A stretch of 64,000 bases of DNA. Origin: Nematopogon swammerdamellus (Eukaryota; Arthropoda; Insecta; Lepidoptera; Adelidae). The notes below the pieces were generated by a model. The model ran no database searches. It was not told the origin of the DNA and saw only the letters and a program-made list of their open reading frames with translations. Numbering within the stretch: position 1 is the first letter of the stretch; each line of letters starts with the position of its first letter. A program made the translations under genes and the position numbers. The stretch covers positions 15,401,741 to 15,465,740 of the forward strand of contig OX336348.1 of the NCBI GenBank assembly GCA_946902875.1, given 5' to 3'. Shown in pieces: positions 20,456 through 31,355 of the stretch.

Positions 20456-22470
20456 TTTTTCAATCTTTATGGTATGGTATTAAAGTTCAAATTGACTTTT
20501 AAGTATTATTACGAATCTTTTGTGTGGGAGTATAGAAAAGTGTTGTTTTTAGATTTTCAGGCAATTTTTTTAATTTTTCTCTCCGTAAGAACCATCCTCG
20601 TACTTCAAGGAATATTCTAAAAAAAGAATTAGCGAAATCGGTACAGCTGTTCTCGAGATTTTCGATTAGGAAATTCAGCGATTCATTTTTATATATAAGA
20701 TTGTGTAACGATTTATATTTTTATCGAAAGTAGCAGCCCTAGCGTCACCGAGTTTGCTTCAAGGCCACGCGGCCGCAAAGCAATAATCACTTTACGCTCT
20801 TTCGTTTAGGTACATTTTCGCACGCAACGACTGGCGACGTGAACTGTAGGCTATTATAGCCGTAGGTATAGAACTTTTTCTATGGAGTGATTTATCTTTT
20901 ACGAAGTAACTATTGGGTAATCTGTGGCCATGGCACTCCATAATAATGGCAGTATATTTTTTTCATTTTACATATTACAGCAGTGTCTAACGGGTGTGTG
21001 TCTAACGGTACAAATGGACATCCATTGATGGAGAAAGGCCACAAAATATCAAGCAAGTCTAGCTAGATAGATAGGTGCTAATTTAAGACGATACCCCTAG
21101 CTACGGCAAATTCAAAATTTGCAGGGGCGAGCGTTCCCTGTATACATATAACTAGTTCGTATAGTTGAACTTTCCCGGAGCGATACCAGTCGCGATTCAC
21201 TCGCGCTCAGTCTTCGCATAACCGCGGGCGCGTGGTTCCTACCATAGCATGCCGAAACAACTATCGAACTTTACGAAAATCACTTAGGTACTGTGATAGT
21301 TCCGACTTATATTATTTAAATATTAGGCCCTAATCAACCGATTGCATTCCTGGGATAACTCTGAGAGGACCGTTGGACGCGAAATAGGTCCTCTATTACT
21401 TATTTACTTACTCGATTGGCCAACTGTGAATAAACAGATTAAGTGATCGTCCAGTTAAATATTGTAGAAATACATTCGGCCGCCTACACCGCTCCCTGTC
21501 GGCCGTCGGCCCTCACGGATCATTGTTTCTGTCTTGTGACTCAACGTGGAAAGATATTTGTTATATAAGTTTCTTCGTAGAGTGCTTACGTGGGATTAGT
21601 CGATCAAAGAAGGCCGACGTTCCCACCTCCCGGCGCGTGGAGCCCAGGAGAATTCGGAAGGTGCCTACCTACAGTGCTTTAGCTGACCTACTTTTATACA
21701 ATGCAACAACAAGCTATCTTATTATTACTTCCTTACTTCTAAAGTACAATTTCACCCTACTCTAAGGTCAACCTACGTGTCTCTCCTATTGTCTCTTGGG
21801 CCGTCAGTTGTGATGCTACCGTCTCTAAGTCTTGTCTTCTAAGTACTGGGCAGAATATCTGTTTCCCGGCTATAGGCTCTAATCCCCTTGCCGGCAAATT
21901 AGGCTGTCTAGCGCGCTAAAGAAAGCAGGACTTCTACTCAATCTAACGTAAAGTCTATATTTCTTAAGTGTCCTGTTGGCGTCCGTCTCGGCCGTAAGCT
22001 GGAGATGAATCAGACTCATGGACCTATCCACTGGACTTCGACAAATAGAAATGCCTCTGAATAGCCGTTAATTCATTAACCCTGACAACGAAACTACATC
22101 ATCCTTGCCGGCAGATGAGCTCGTCACCAAGAAACAGAACATGCGCTACTCGTTCTAATGAGAGATCAAGCACCCGGCGAGGTATCTGTTCGCTTCTTCA
22201 TACATCGAAACCGTTGAAGTCGGAAGGAACAGACTACACTGTTTCTTAAGTAAAATTCTTCGCGTTGTGACTTAGTTCTCGAGCTCTGGTCAAGACGTTG
22301 TACGTAACTCAACTCCGCGAGCCTTCATTCATCATCTAGAGTCTCCTGCCTACAGTTTCTAGCTAACTAACCAATAAAAGTGCGAATTATCAGAAACCTA
22401 AGGTTGCGTTACTGTTACTCGTCCCCTACGTTAAACAAAGCAAATCACTCAATAAAATAAAGTGTAAGCA
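20456..22470. other. 2 kb gene-free stretch
   Basis: The part 20460-20700 ends with an element-tail motif (GAAATCGGTACAGCTGTTCT, TTCAGCGATTCATTTTTATA). The sequence 20702-21490 begins TGTGTAACG, has AATAAA at 21428 and reaches CCGCCTACA. It might be an LTR, but no partner or target duplication was found. The remainder has mixed composition and no reading frame longer than about 80 codons. Confidence 0.35.
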
Positions 22471-22479
22471 ACTTAATTG

Positions 22480-23035
22480 AAAAAAAAAATAGGTAAAAAA
22501 ACTTTTAAGTTAAACGGTTTTATTAAAAATAAAAAACTAGAAAAAAAAACAGCTGTACAAAAAACTAGAAAATAATAAGGACCCAAGCCTGGGCCTTCTT
22601 AAGATTTTACGTCTGGGTAAGAAATCGTGCAATACTAGCGTGCTGTCTTCTCATGTCGGATGCCAAAGGGCACATTGTGTCGCTGCGTCAGCGGAATAAG
22701 TAATAAATTGAGACTTTTAACAGACTAATATAAAAACGTGGGACGCATGTTATTTATTACGCATATTATACGCCCCACGTTTTTATATTAGTCTGTTAAA
22801 AGTCTCAATTTATTACTTATTCCTCTGACGCAGCGACACAATGTGCCCTTTGGCATCCGACATGAGAAGACAGCACGCTATTATTGCACGATTTCTTACC
22901 CAGACGTAAAATCCTAAGAAGGCCCAGGCTTGGGTCCTTATTATTTTCTAGTTTTTTGTACAGCTGTTTTTTTTTCTAGTTTTTTATTTTTAATAAAACC
23001 GTTTAACTTAAAAGTTTTTTTACCTATTTTTTTAT
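22480..23035. repeat. Fold-back, arms about 260 bp
   Basis: The arms 22480-22742 and 22772-23035 mirror each other almost perfectly. Shared segments include AACTTTTAAGTTAAACGG, CAGCTGTACAAAAAACTAG, CAAGCCTGGGCCTTCTTA, CATGTCGGATGCCAAAGG and CAGACTAATATAAAAACGTG. The loop is about 30 AT-rich bases. It lies just downstream of the Helitron helicase remnant and could be part of that element or a separate insertion. Confidence 0.85.
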
Positions 23036-23142
23036 TTACTCGTTTTTAGTTTGATTTTTGGCTCGTATCATTCATTACGTAAACTCGTCATCCTTTCCAA
23101 CTCTCTCATTGCATCTTTGTTACTCGGTTTCTTACCTGTCAA

Positions 23143-23445
23143 TTACTCACAATCAAGCTCCTCAATACATAACCCTTCTAAAGACTTTACGCGACTCAAT
23201 GCAATATACGCTTGACCCTCCTCAAATAGTCTGGAGCCCAAATACACGACAGCACGGTCAACAGTACTGCCCTGCATTTTATGGACAGTGGAGGCCCATG
23301 ACAAAATTATCGGTAACATCCGTCTCTCAGCTGTTCCATAATTAAACTTTGCTGGAAACTGTATGGCTTTAGGATGGATAAGGTGTCCGCCGTCTCTTTT
23401 AAAATCAATTTGAACAGATGGTATGTCTGTTTCATACTTTTGCGT
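23143..23445 (-). pseudogene. Helitron Rep/helicase, C-terminal Pif1-like helicase fragment
   Basis: About 100 residues match the C-terminal motifs of the Pif1-type helicase domain of Helitron transposases. [20 protein letters not shown] is followed by [19 protein letters not shown] (motif V region, VHKMQGST) and [16 protein letters not shown] (motif VI region, ALSRV). The frame ends in a stop after EELDCE. Upstream (to the right) helicase sequence stops abruptly where the 130-bp minisatellite begins, so the Rep domain and most of the helicase are missing. It is a dead fragment. Confidence 0.85.
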
Positions 23446-23448
23446 TCG

Positions 23449-24869
23449 GCAAGTATGGGACACTCGTCCAAACAAACCAAATGAGCCCAACCTCGAGGGG
23501 GTTACTAGTAACGGTTGAAGAGTTCCACTGTACACCTCCTGACTCCATCATCAGACCCTCGTCACCAAGTGTATTGGTAGAAGTATGGGACACTCGTCCA
23601 AACCAACCATATGAGTCCAAACTCGAGGGGGTTAATAGTAACGGTTGAAGAGTTCCACTGTACACCTCCTGCCTCCATCATCAGACCCTCGTCACCAAGT
23701 GTATTGGTTAGAAGTATGGGACACTCGTCCAAACCAACCAAATGAGCCCAAACTCGAGGGGGTTACTAGTAACGGTTGAAGAGTTCCACTGTACACCTCC
23801 TGCTACCATCATCAGACCCTCGTCACCAAGTGTATTGGTTAGAAGTATGGGACACTCGTCCAAACCAACCAAATGAGCCCAAACTCGAGGGGGTTACTAG
23901 TAACGGTTGAAGAGTTCCACTGTACACCTCCTGACTCCATCATCAGACCCTCGTCACCAAGTGTATTGGTAATAGTATGAGACACTCGTCCAAATCAACC
24001 ATATGAGCCCAAACTCGAGGGGGTTACTAGTAACAGTTGAAGAGTTCCACTGTACACCTCCTGACTTCATCATCAGACCCTCGTCACCAAGTATATTGGT
24101 AGAACTATGGGACACTCATCCAAACCAACAAAATGAGCCCAAACTCGAGGGGGTTACTAGTAACGGTTGAAGAGTTCCACTGTACACCTCCTGATTCCAT
24201 CATCAGACCCTCGTCAGCAAGTGTATTGGTAGAAGTATGGGACACTCGTCCAAACCAACCAAATGAGCCCAAACTCGAGGGGGTTACTAGTAACGGTTGA
24301 AGAGTTCCACTGTACACCTCCTGACTTCATCATCAGACCCTCGTCACCAAGTGTATTGGTAGAACTATGGGACACTCGTCCAAACCAACCAAATGAGCCC
24401 AAACTCGAGGGGGTTACTAGTAACGGTTGAAGAGTTCCACTGTACACCTCCTGACTCCATCATCAGACTTTCGTCACCAAGTGTATTGGTAGAAGTATGG
24501 GACACTCGTCCAAACCAACCAAATGAGCCCAAACTCGAGGGGGTTACTAGTAACGGTTGAAGAGTTCCACTGTACACCTCCTGACTCTATCATCAGATTC
24601 TCGTCACCAAGTGTATTGGTAGAAGTATGGGACACTCTTCCAAACCAACCATATGAGCCCAAACTCAAGGGGGTTACTAGTAACGGTTGAAGAGTTCCAC
24701 TGTCCACCTCCTGACTCCATCATCAGACCCTCGTCACCAAGTGTATTGGTAGAAGTATGGAACACTCGTCCAAGCCAACCATATGAGCCCAAACTCGAGG
24801 GGGTTACTAGTAACGGTTGAAGAGTTCCACTGTCCTCCTCCTGACTCCATCATCAGACCCTCGTTACCA
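23449..24869. repeat. 130-bp minisatellite, 11 copies
   Basis: Eleven head-to-tail units contain GTATGGGACACTCGTCCAAA, CCAACCAAATGAGCCCAAAC, TCGAGGGGGTTACTAGTAAC, CCACTGTACACCTCCTGAC and CATCATCAGACCCTCGTCAC. Units differ at few positions, and two carry one or two extra bases. Because 130 is not divisible by three, each unit shifts frame; the series of similar 60-77 codon open frames is a by-product and not a gene family. Confidence 0.92.
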
Positions 24870-26463
24870 AGTTGAAATTATCATAATATTGTATTGTCAC
24901 GAGAACTCAATGTGTGTGCAAAGTTTCATAAAAATCGGTTCAGTAGAAGTAGTTGAAAAAGTTGTCGCAAGATTTGAAACAAAGATAGTAACAAACAAAC
25001 AAATATACGGAGTCAAGCTAAATAAAACCGTTTAATAAAATTGTAAGTAAATTAATTAATAAGATAATTTGAAAGTACATTAATTATCCTATGCGCAAAC
25101 TTAACTTAGTACGATATTACGCGCGCGGCCTACGAAAGTAAATCTTCGTGTTGAAACAAACCGCGTCCTCGTCGAGTTAACAGACGCGCACGGAACCGTG
25201 GGTTAGCTTCGACGCGGCGGAAAGCACTCACAAGACGAGAATGTTCGCGCGCGCGAATAGAAAACGCGTCTTCTGTACGTAGCGGTTCCTAGCGTGGGGA
25301 AAATACCCAGGCAAGGCTACGTAAAGTCGCACGTTTTCCTCCTCCGGAGTACTCGCGCACCAGTAGATGCCCACACGACGTGCTGAGTAGAGTAAGGCTG
25401 TCAAAAGGTCATGCTAATACGGAACCCAGCTGGAACTCTTGACCGCGTTCTGCAACCGCAGGTCACCTTCCGACGCTGCTCAGCTTCCACGTTCCACTGC
25501 TGTTCAGTCTACACTCGCGAGCACCCACTTTTCCCGCGTACGTTCGCTGCGATTAATTGTTTATAAAACCACGAACGAACTCACATTCGCGCGCGCCCGA
25601 CGACGTGAGTAGGTACCGAATCTCCGCGCGCAAGGTTCAATCGACAAAATTACCTCTCGCTTAAGTCCCGCCGACGCGTAAAGCTATTTTCCGGCAGCTT
25701 CCCGTGTTTTCCGACCTGAGTTAGTGTGTCGCGCGCGCGCAAGACAGGTCTCGTAACGTAACGTAACGTCTCGCCCCTTTCTCGGTCAGAATTCAACTAA
25801 CTCCTCTGCCACCCTCGCGTCCTCACGTTTGCGTAGGCGCAGCTAGCATCCCTCACATGTCGCCAATTCCCGGAATGACCTCCCGCGCCATCCTATGCGT
25901 TAATTTCAATGGCGAGCGGACGCCATAATTCACTCATCTCGGGGTCGTCCATTATGCTTTTAAACAAAACTAAACCCATGGACAAGGGTTTCTAAAAATG
26001 CGTAAAATAAATTTGAACCGCTTGACACTTTGTCTAAGGATCCTCTAAGATTTACAACTTGCACATGTCTGCCCATCCTTACCTACCGCCTTCATGGAGT
26101 TTCGAGAAACGAAATAACTATGATTTTATGAGATGGCAAAGATATATATACAAATTTATTTGTATGTATATCTACGGCCATCTCAGTACCTGTGCGTATT
26201 GAGTTCAAAGTAAGTTTTTAGGGTTCCGTATCCATACGGGACCCAAAAAGCCTACGCCGTCAGTCTGTCTGCCCGTCTGTCCGTCCGAGCGTTGCATCTA
26301 TTGAACCGTAATAGGTAAGTAGGTATATGTTATTGTATAGGATTTTATTGTCTAGGTATATTATAGTTGAAGTTTTCACAGAATTATGTTATTACGAGCT
26401 TTTGTCCGCGGCTTCGCTCGCGTGAAATTCGTATTTCAAAGGAAGAAAGTAAGTAACTAAGGT
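24870..26463. other. Gene-free stretch with element tails and a CpG-rich part
   Basis: The part 24900-25040 has a transposon-tail motif (GTTTCATAAAAATCGGTTCA, AACAAACAAACAAATATACGG). The part 25110-25760 is rich in CpG and CGCG runs but holds no reading frame or recognisable RNA. The part 26215-26300 contains TTAGGGTTCCGTATCCATAC and CTGTCTGCCCGTCTGTCCGT, a common insect repeat end. The part 26400-26463 is the terminus and first part of a 67-bp repeat array, cut by BEL-1. Confidence 0.45.
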
Positions 26464-27012
26464 TGTGCCAACTTCATCCAACTGTAGGACGAGGTGTTGG
26501 GGATGGGTAAAAAAAAAGGAATCGACAGCTTACCCGGTGACGCGGCAGAGCGGTGCTGTGTGGTTTGCTGAGTGGACTGTAATTCGATGGCGAGGCTCCT
26601 TCCCGAAATCGTTGCTTGATCCAGGTACTTATTGCGCACTGGGTTAGCTGCTGCTGTCAGCTCGTAAAATCCATTCGTTCAGTGCTGTTCTTCCGTGATG
26701 GGGTGAAAAAACGATGCATTCACCTCTAGGTCGATCTTGGGAGTGCGGTATTGAGAGCTACCCTCCAAGTTGCGAAAAATCTAAATTGAGGCTTGCTGCC
26801 GATTTGAGGGTAGGTAAAATAATGGAGAAAATTTGGTGACAGAGAGGCAAGGAAAGGAACAGGGCATGATAGGTGGACAGTGTACGAGTTGGCACGAATC
26901 AGGACCCATGAGAGTACAATACTAAACTAAGTTAAAAAAAGTAGAAAATATAGACTATAACAAACAAAACTAAAGCTATATCAAAACAAAAACTAATGGT
27001 GAAGATAGAACA
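26464..27012 (-). repeat. BEL-1 3' LTR
   Basis: On the plus strand it begins TGTGCCAACTTCATCC and ends GGTGAAGATAGAACA. It is a direct repeat of 38639-39190. Confidence 0.9.
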
Positions 27013-27029
27013 TCCCGCTCACCAAAACG

Positions 27030-30000
27030 GGCCGTTTTGCCTTTCATTGAGATGGAAGAGGGCAAAGCTTTACTAGAGGCCGTTTAACCAATCCTTGCTT
27101 AGTGCGGACGGTAGCAACGCGAATAATGCCATCTCGGCCAGGGTGTAGCTCAGTGATACGACCTAATCTCCACTGTAATTGTGGACTTTGTTTGATCCTC
27201 TTTTATCAACACTAATGTACGAAGGGCGGGGGCCGCAGTATCTTTGTGCCATTTATGTCGCTGGTTTAGGGTGTGTAGATACTCCAAGTGCCATCTGTTC
27301 CAGAAGTCTTGGTGCATTTTATCTAGGAGCTGCCATCTACTAAGACGATTTTGGGGAATATGGCAGACATCCTCCTCTGGGACGGCTGTAAGGGGAGCTA
27401 ATGTTAAAAAGTGTCTCGGAGTTAAAACATCTAAGTCGTTAGGGTCGGAGCTAATAGGATACAGGGGTCGAGAATTAAGCACGGCCTCTATTTGAACTAA
27501 TAAAGTATAAAACTCCTCAAATGTAAGAATTTGGTTGCCTATCACCCTATCATATATGTAAGTGTGTTTTAACACTACGATTAGATCGTTCCCACAAACC
27601 ACCCATGTGGGGGGCCGAAGGCGGTATGAAAGAAAAGTCGATGTTTTCCTGCTCACAACCAGCTTCCATTATTTGTTTAAGCTGACGATGCGCGCCTACA
27701 AAATTGGTCCCGTTATCGCAAACAATTTTCGTGCAGCGACCGCGTCTAGCTATAAAACGCTTAAGAGCTGCCACGAAGGCCTCTGTGGTTAAATTGGAAG
27801 CAAGCTCTATATGAATTGCTTTAGTTGTAAAGCAGACGAATAAACAAATACAGGATTTAGTCGTCCGGGTACCTCTACCTCGAGTGACAGCCGTGGTAAA
27901 TGGGCCACAATAATCCACTCCAGCACACTCCAGGAAGCTCTTTAACTGCTGCACACGAGACGCGGGCAACTCTCCCATGAGTGGCTGCAGTGGTTTCGGA
28001 TTGGCACGCTAACACTTGTTACAATTGGACAACACATGCCGAGTGGATCGTTTGGCAGATAGTATCCAGAAGTTTTGCGAGATCAGATGGTAGACCTGCT
28101 GGAGTCCGGGGTGCAGATTGCCAATATGCGCTTCCTCGATGATGAGGTCAGTGAGTCGATGTTTACGGGGTAATAGTGCCGGGTGTTTCTTATCATACGT
28201 TAAAGTCGTATGACGGAGACGACCTCCTACTCTCATCACCCCTCTATTATCAACAAAGGGAGTCAGCTTGCGCAACTCCTTAGAGTCGCTAGTTCCAGTC
28301 GCTTATTTTCTCTAGGTCCTCCTCAAATGCTTTTGCTTGGATGCATTTGATTACTATCGTGGATGCCGCCGAGATTTCAAGTGATTTTAGTGCACCATCC
28401 CGTCGGGTTGGAGTGTTCCGTGCATTATGTGAAAAACGACAGATGTGAGCGATTATCCTTCTAATTTTGGATAGAGATGAAAATCTTTCCATGAGTAACA
28501 ATCAGTGACATGAATGATTTTCTTTCCTCAACCAGAATCATTTCATCTAGAGGTTTGTCTACGTTTTGTGTGGATGGCCACTCCGACTCGGGTGTCCTCA
28601 GCCAAGCGGGTCCCGCCCACCATAGAGTGTTCGTCACAAGTTCCGCGGGTGAGAGCCCTCGCGTCCCACAATCGCTGGGATTATGCTCAGAGCGGACGTG
28701 GCGCCACGCATCCGTTCCGATTATACTTTGAATATGACTCACTCGATTGGAGACAAACGTTTTCCAGCGGGTCGATGGTGAAGCTATCCAAGCTAGCGTT
28801 ATTCGCGAATCAGACCATGCCCATATTTTGTTAATTGGTAAGTTTTCTGGTAATGACGATTTGACAAATTGTAATATGTCTGCTAGGAGCACGGCTCCGC
28901 ACAACTCTAGTCTCGGTAAATTGATTTGTTTCAGTGGGGCTACCTTTGATCGAGCGCATAAGAATTTGACATCTATAGCCCCAGTATGGAGCGCGATAGA
29001 CCTCAGATAGACAACCGCAGCGAAACCCCGCTCGGATGCATCACAGAAGGTGTGCACGTCATACGTACACTCTATTTCCAGGGTTACTCTGCATGGGATG
29101 CGTAGGTCAGACAGAAGAGGCATCTCTTGTTTATACTGAAACCATGTTTCCGAAATGTCAGGGGGAGCCTGATCATCCCACTTGAGCCCAGCCGACCATA
29201 GCCTCTGTATCATGGATTTCAATTTAAATGTTACTGGTACCAAGAAACCGAGGACATCGAAAATACGTGCTAAGTCTGACAAAACAATTCTCTTTGTGCA
29301 AATTTGGTCTTTAGTATTCACACTGAATGAGAAGCAATCGAAAGTGGGACACCAAATCAAGCCTAAGATTTTTAAAACACTATTTTCATCGTCAAAGGCC
29401 AGGGCATTTGGGTGACAATGATTTGGGTCGACGTTCTCTAACAGCTCCGGGTGGCTGCTGGCCCATTTGCGGAGTTCTAGGCGCCCTCTACCCAGTAACC
29501 CGATCAGTTGGGACTGGAGGTCGGCGGCGGCTTCAATAGAATCCCTACCTGTCACTATGTCATCGACGTAAACGTCTGTATTGACTATTTTGGCAGCTAT
29601 CGGGTATCTATCCTTGTGGTCAAATGCTAGTTGCTTGATTGTTCGTAACGCCAAAAATGGAGATGATGACACACCATAGGTCACAGTATTGAGTCTAAAT
29701 TCCTGTATTGGGTCGTATGGAGAGAATCTCCACAATATTCGTTAATAATCTCTATGTTTTTCTACTACTAGTATCTGCCGATACATTTGCTTCACGTCGG
29801 CAGTGAAGGTTACAGCGTGAAACCGAAATTTAAAGACAATTGAAACAATGTCATTTTGCAATTTCGAACCCACCAAAAGGGTGCCGTTCAGCGAGTGACC
29901 TTGTGGGGCCTTCGCACTTGCATCAAACACTACGCGTAATTTAGTTGAACCGTTGTCCTGTTTTACTACACCATGATGAGGTATGTAATAGCATCGTTCA

Positions 30001-30911
30001 CTATCTGCGGATTTAGTATCGACTGGTTCCATATGGTTACTATTGAAATAATCACGCATGAAGTCACAGTAATCGTGGTACAAGCTTTGGTCACACAGCA
30101 AGCGTTTTTCTAATGACATAAAACGTCTAAGTGCAACCGCCCTTGAACCAATGAAGGACGGATCTTCTTCAGAAAAAGGTAGTGATACTGTAAAGCGACC
30201 AGAACTATCCCTCGAATGCGTTCTTTTGAAATTTATCTCGCAAGGGTCATTATCCATGTCTAAGTCGGGCGACGAGCGGGTACATCTTCTAGTTCCCAAA
30301 AATTTTTCACCGTTTCTTCTAGGGAGTTCTCAGTAGATACAAAGAATGAATTTACGGTAGTGGAAACCTGGCAGTCCACCCTGCCCATTAACACCCATCC
30401 ATATGTGGTATTTATGGCGGTGGGCTCACCAGCCTTTCCTTCGATTTTCCCAGGCAAGAGAGAGCGAACGAACTCCTCCGCTCCCAACAATACGTCTATG
30501 CCGCCAGGTGTATGATAGTTGGTGTCTGCAAGATTCAAATAGCATAGGTGTTCTAATGCTTGAGAAGAGATTGCAGTAGAAGGTAAATCTCCGCATATTT
30601 TTGGTAGCACAAATGCATCTATCATTGGTGTAACGCTCGAACTTGGCTGCTTAGACCGTATCGTACAAGATACTGTATCAGAGGTGAGCGCTGAGGCTTC
30701 ACCTAGGCCGAATACCGGAGTGGATGTTTTAGTACTCCGAAGACCTAAACGCTGAACACAGCGACGTGTTATAAAGTTCGCCTGACTTCCACTGTCCAGT
30801 AATGCGCGAACAGTTTGATACCGGCCGCGGTAATTCAACACTTCTAGTTGCATGGTGGCTAGGAGAACTACTGACTTGCCGGCGAGTGTGTTGGTTAGCA
30901 CACTAACGACA
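27030..30911 (-). pseudogene. BEL-1 pol: protease, reverse transcriptase, RNase H, integrase
   Basis: Read leftwards from 30911, the order is as follows. The aspartic protease has RALLDSGSQANFI. A linker has GGIDVLLGAEEF. The reverse transcriptase has PHHGVVKQDNGSTKLRVVFD and TDVYVDDIVTGRDS (YVDD catalytic pair intact). RNase H has HTFCDASERGFAAVVYLRS and KIWAWSDSRITLAWI. The integrase zinc region has EEAHIGNLHPG and SNCNKC. The DDE core has AGVDYCGPF, KIVCDNGTNFVGA and HMGGLWERSN. The C-terminal domain ends at the LGRITELHPGRDG block (about 27130). One in-frame stop interrupts the RT near 29739 and another follows the zinc region near 28006. Frames shift near 30290, 28480, 27600 and 27190. 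It is inactive as read, but only modestly decayed. Confidence 0.9.
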
Positions 30912-31355
30912 TTTTTTTTTATTTTATTTTATTGGAAGTACAAACAGGAGCACAACATTATATAATATTCACATTAAACATACAGTAGATGTATATGCGC
31001 CCCCAGCACCGCGCTTCCCAAATATGAACATTATAGTTTTGGCAAGATACAGAAGCAGCATAAAAAGAATAGGTAAATACGATTTGAAGAGAAGAAGAAA
31101 CGAAGAAACACAAAGATAAACTTATATACAACGAGAACTACCTACACCCTACCTATGTAAGTTAATAAATTTATCAATTAATACACTAAATACCTACTAA
31201 GTAAAACAATAACAGAATTAATAGTTGAGAAGTGTGCACTTGTGCTACAAACACATATACACACACATACACATATACATACAAATATATGTCAATCCAC
31301 TTTAAGAATGAAAAATGCAATACAAAGAATACATTAAATCAAACTAAATTATGAA

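Noticed and set aside
20702..21490. Possible LTR with TGT..ACA ends and AATAAA
   Set aside because: No target duplication, partner LTR or adjacent coding region could be found.
23432..24792. Series of similar 62-77 codon minus-strand frames
   Set aside because: They are frame-shifted readings of the 130-bp minisatellite, not a gene family.
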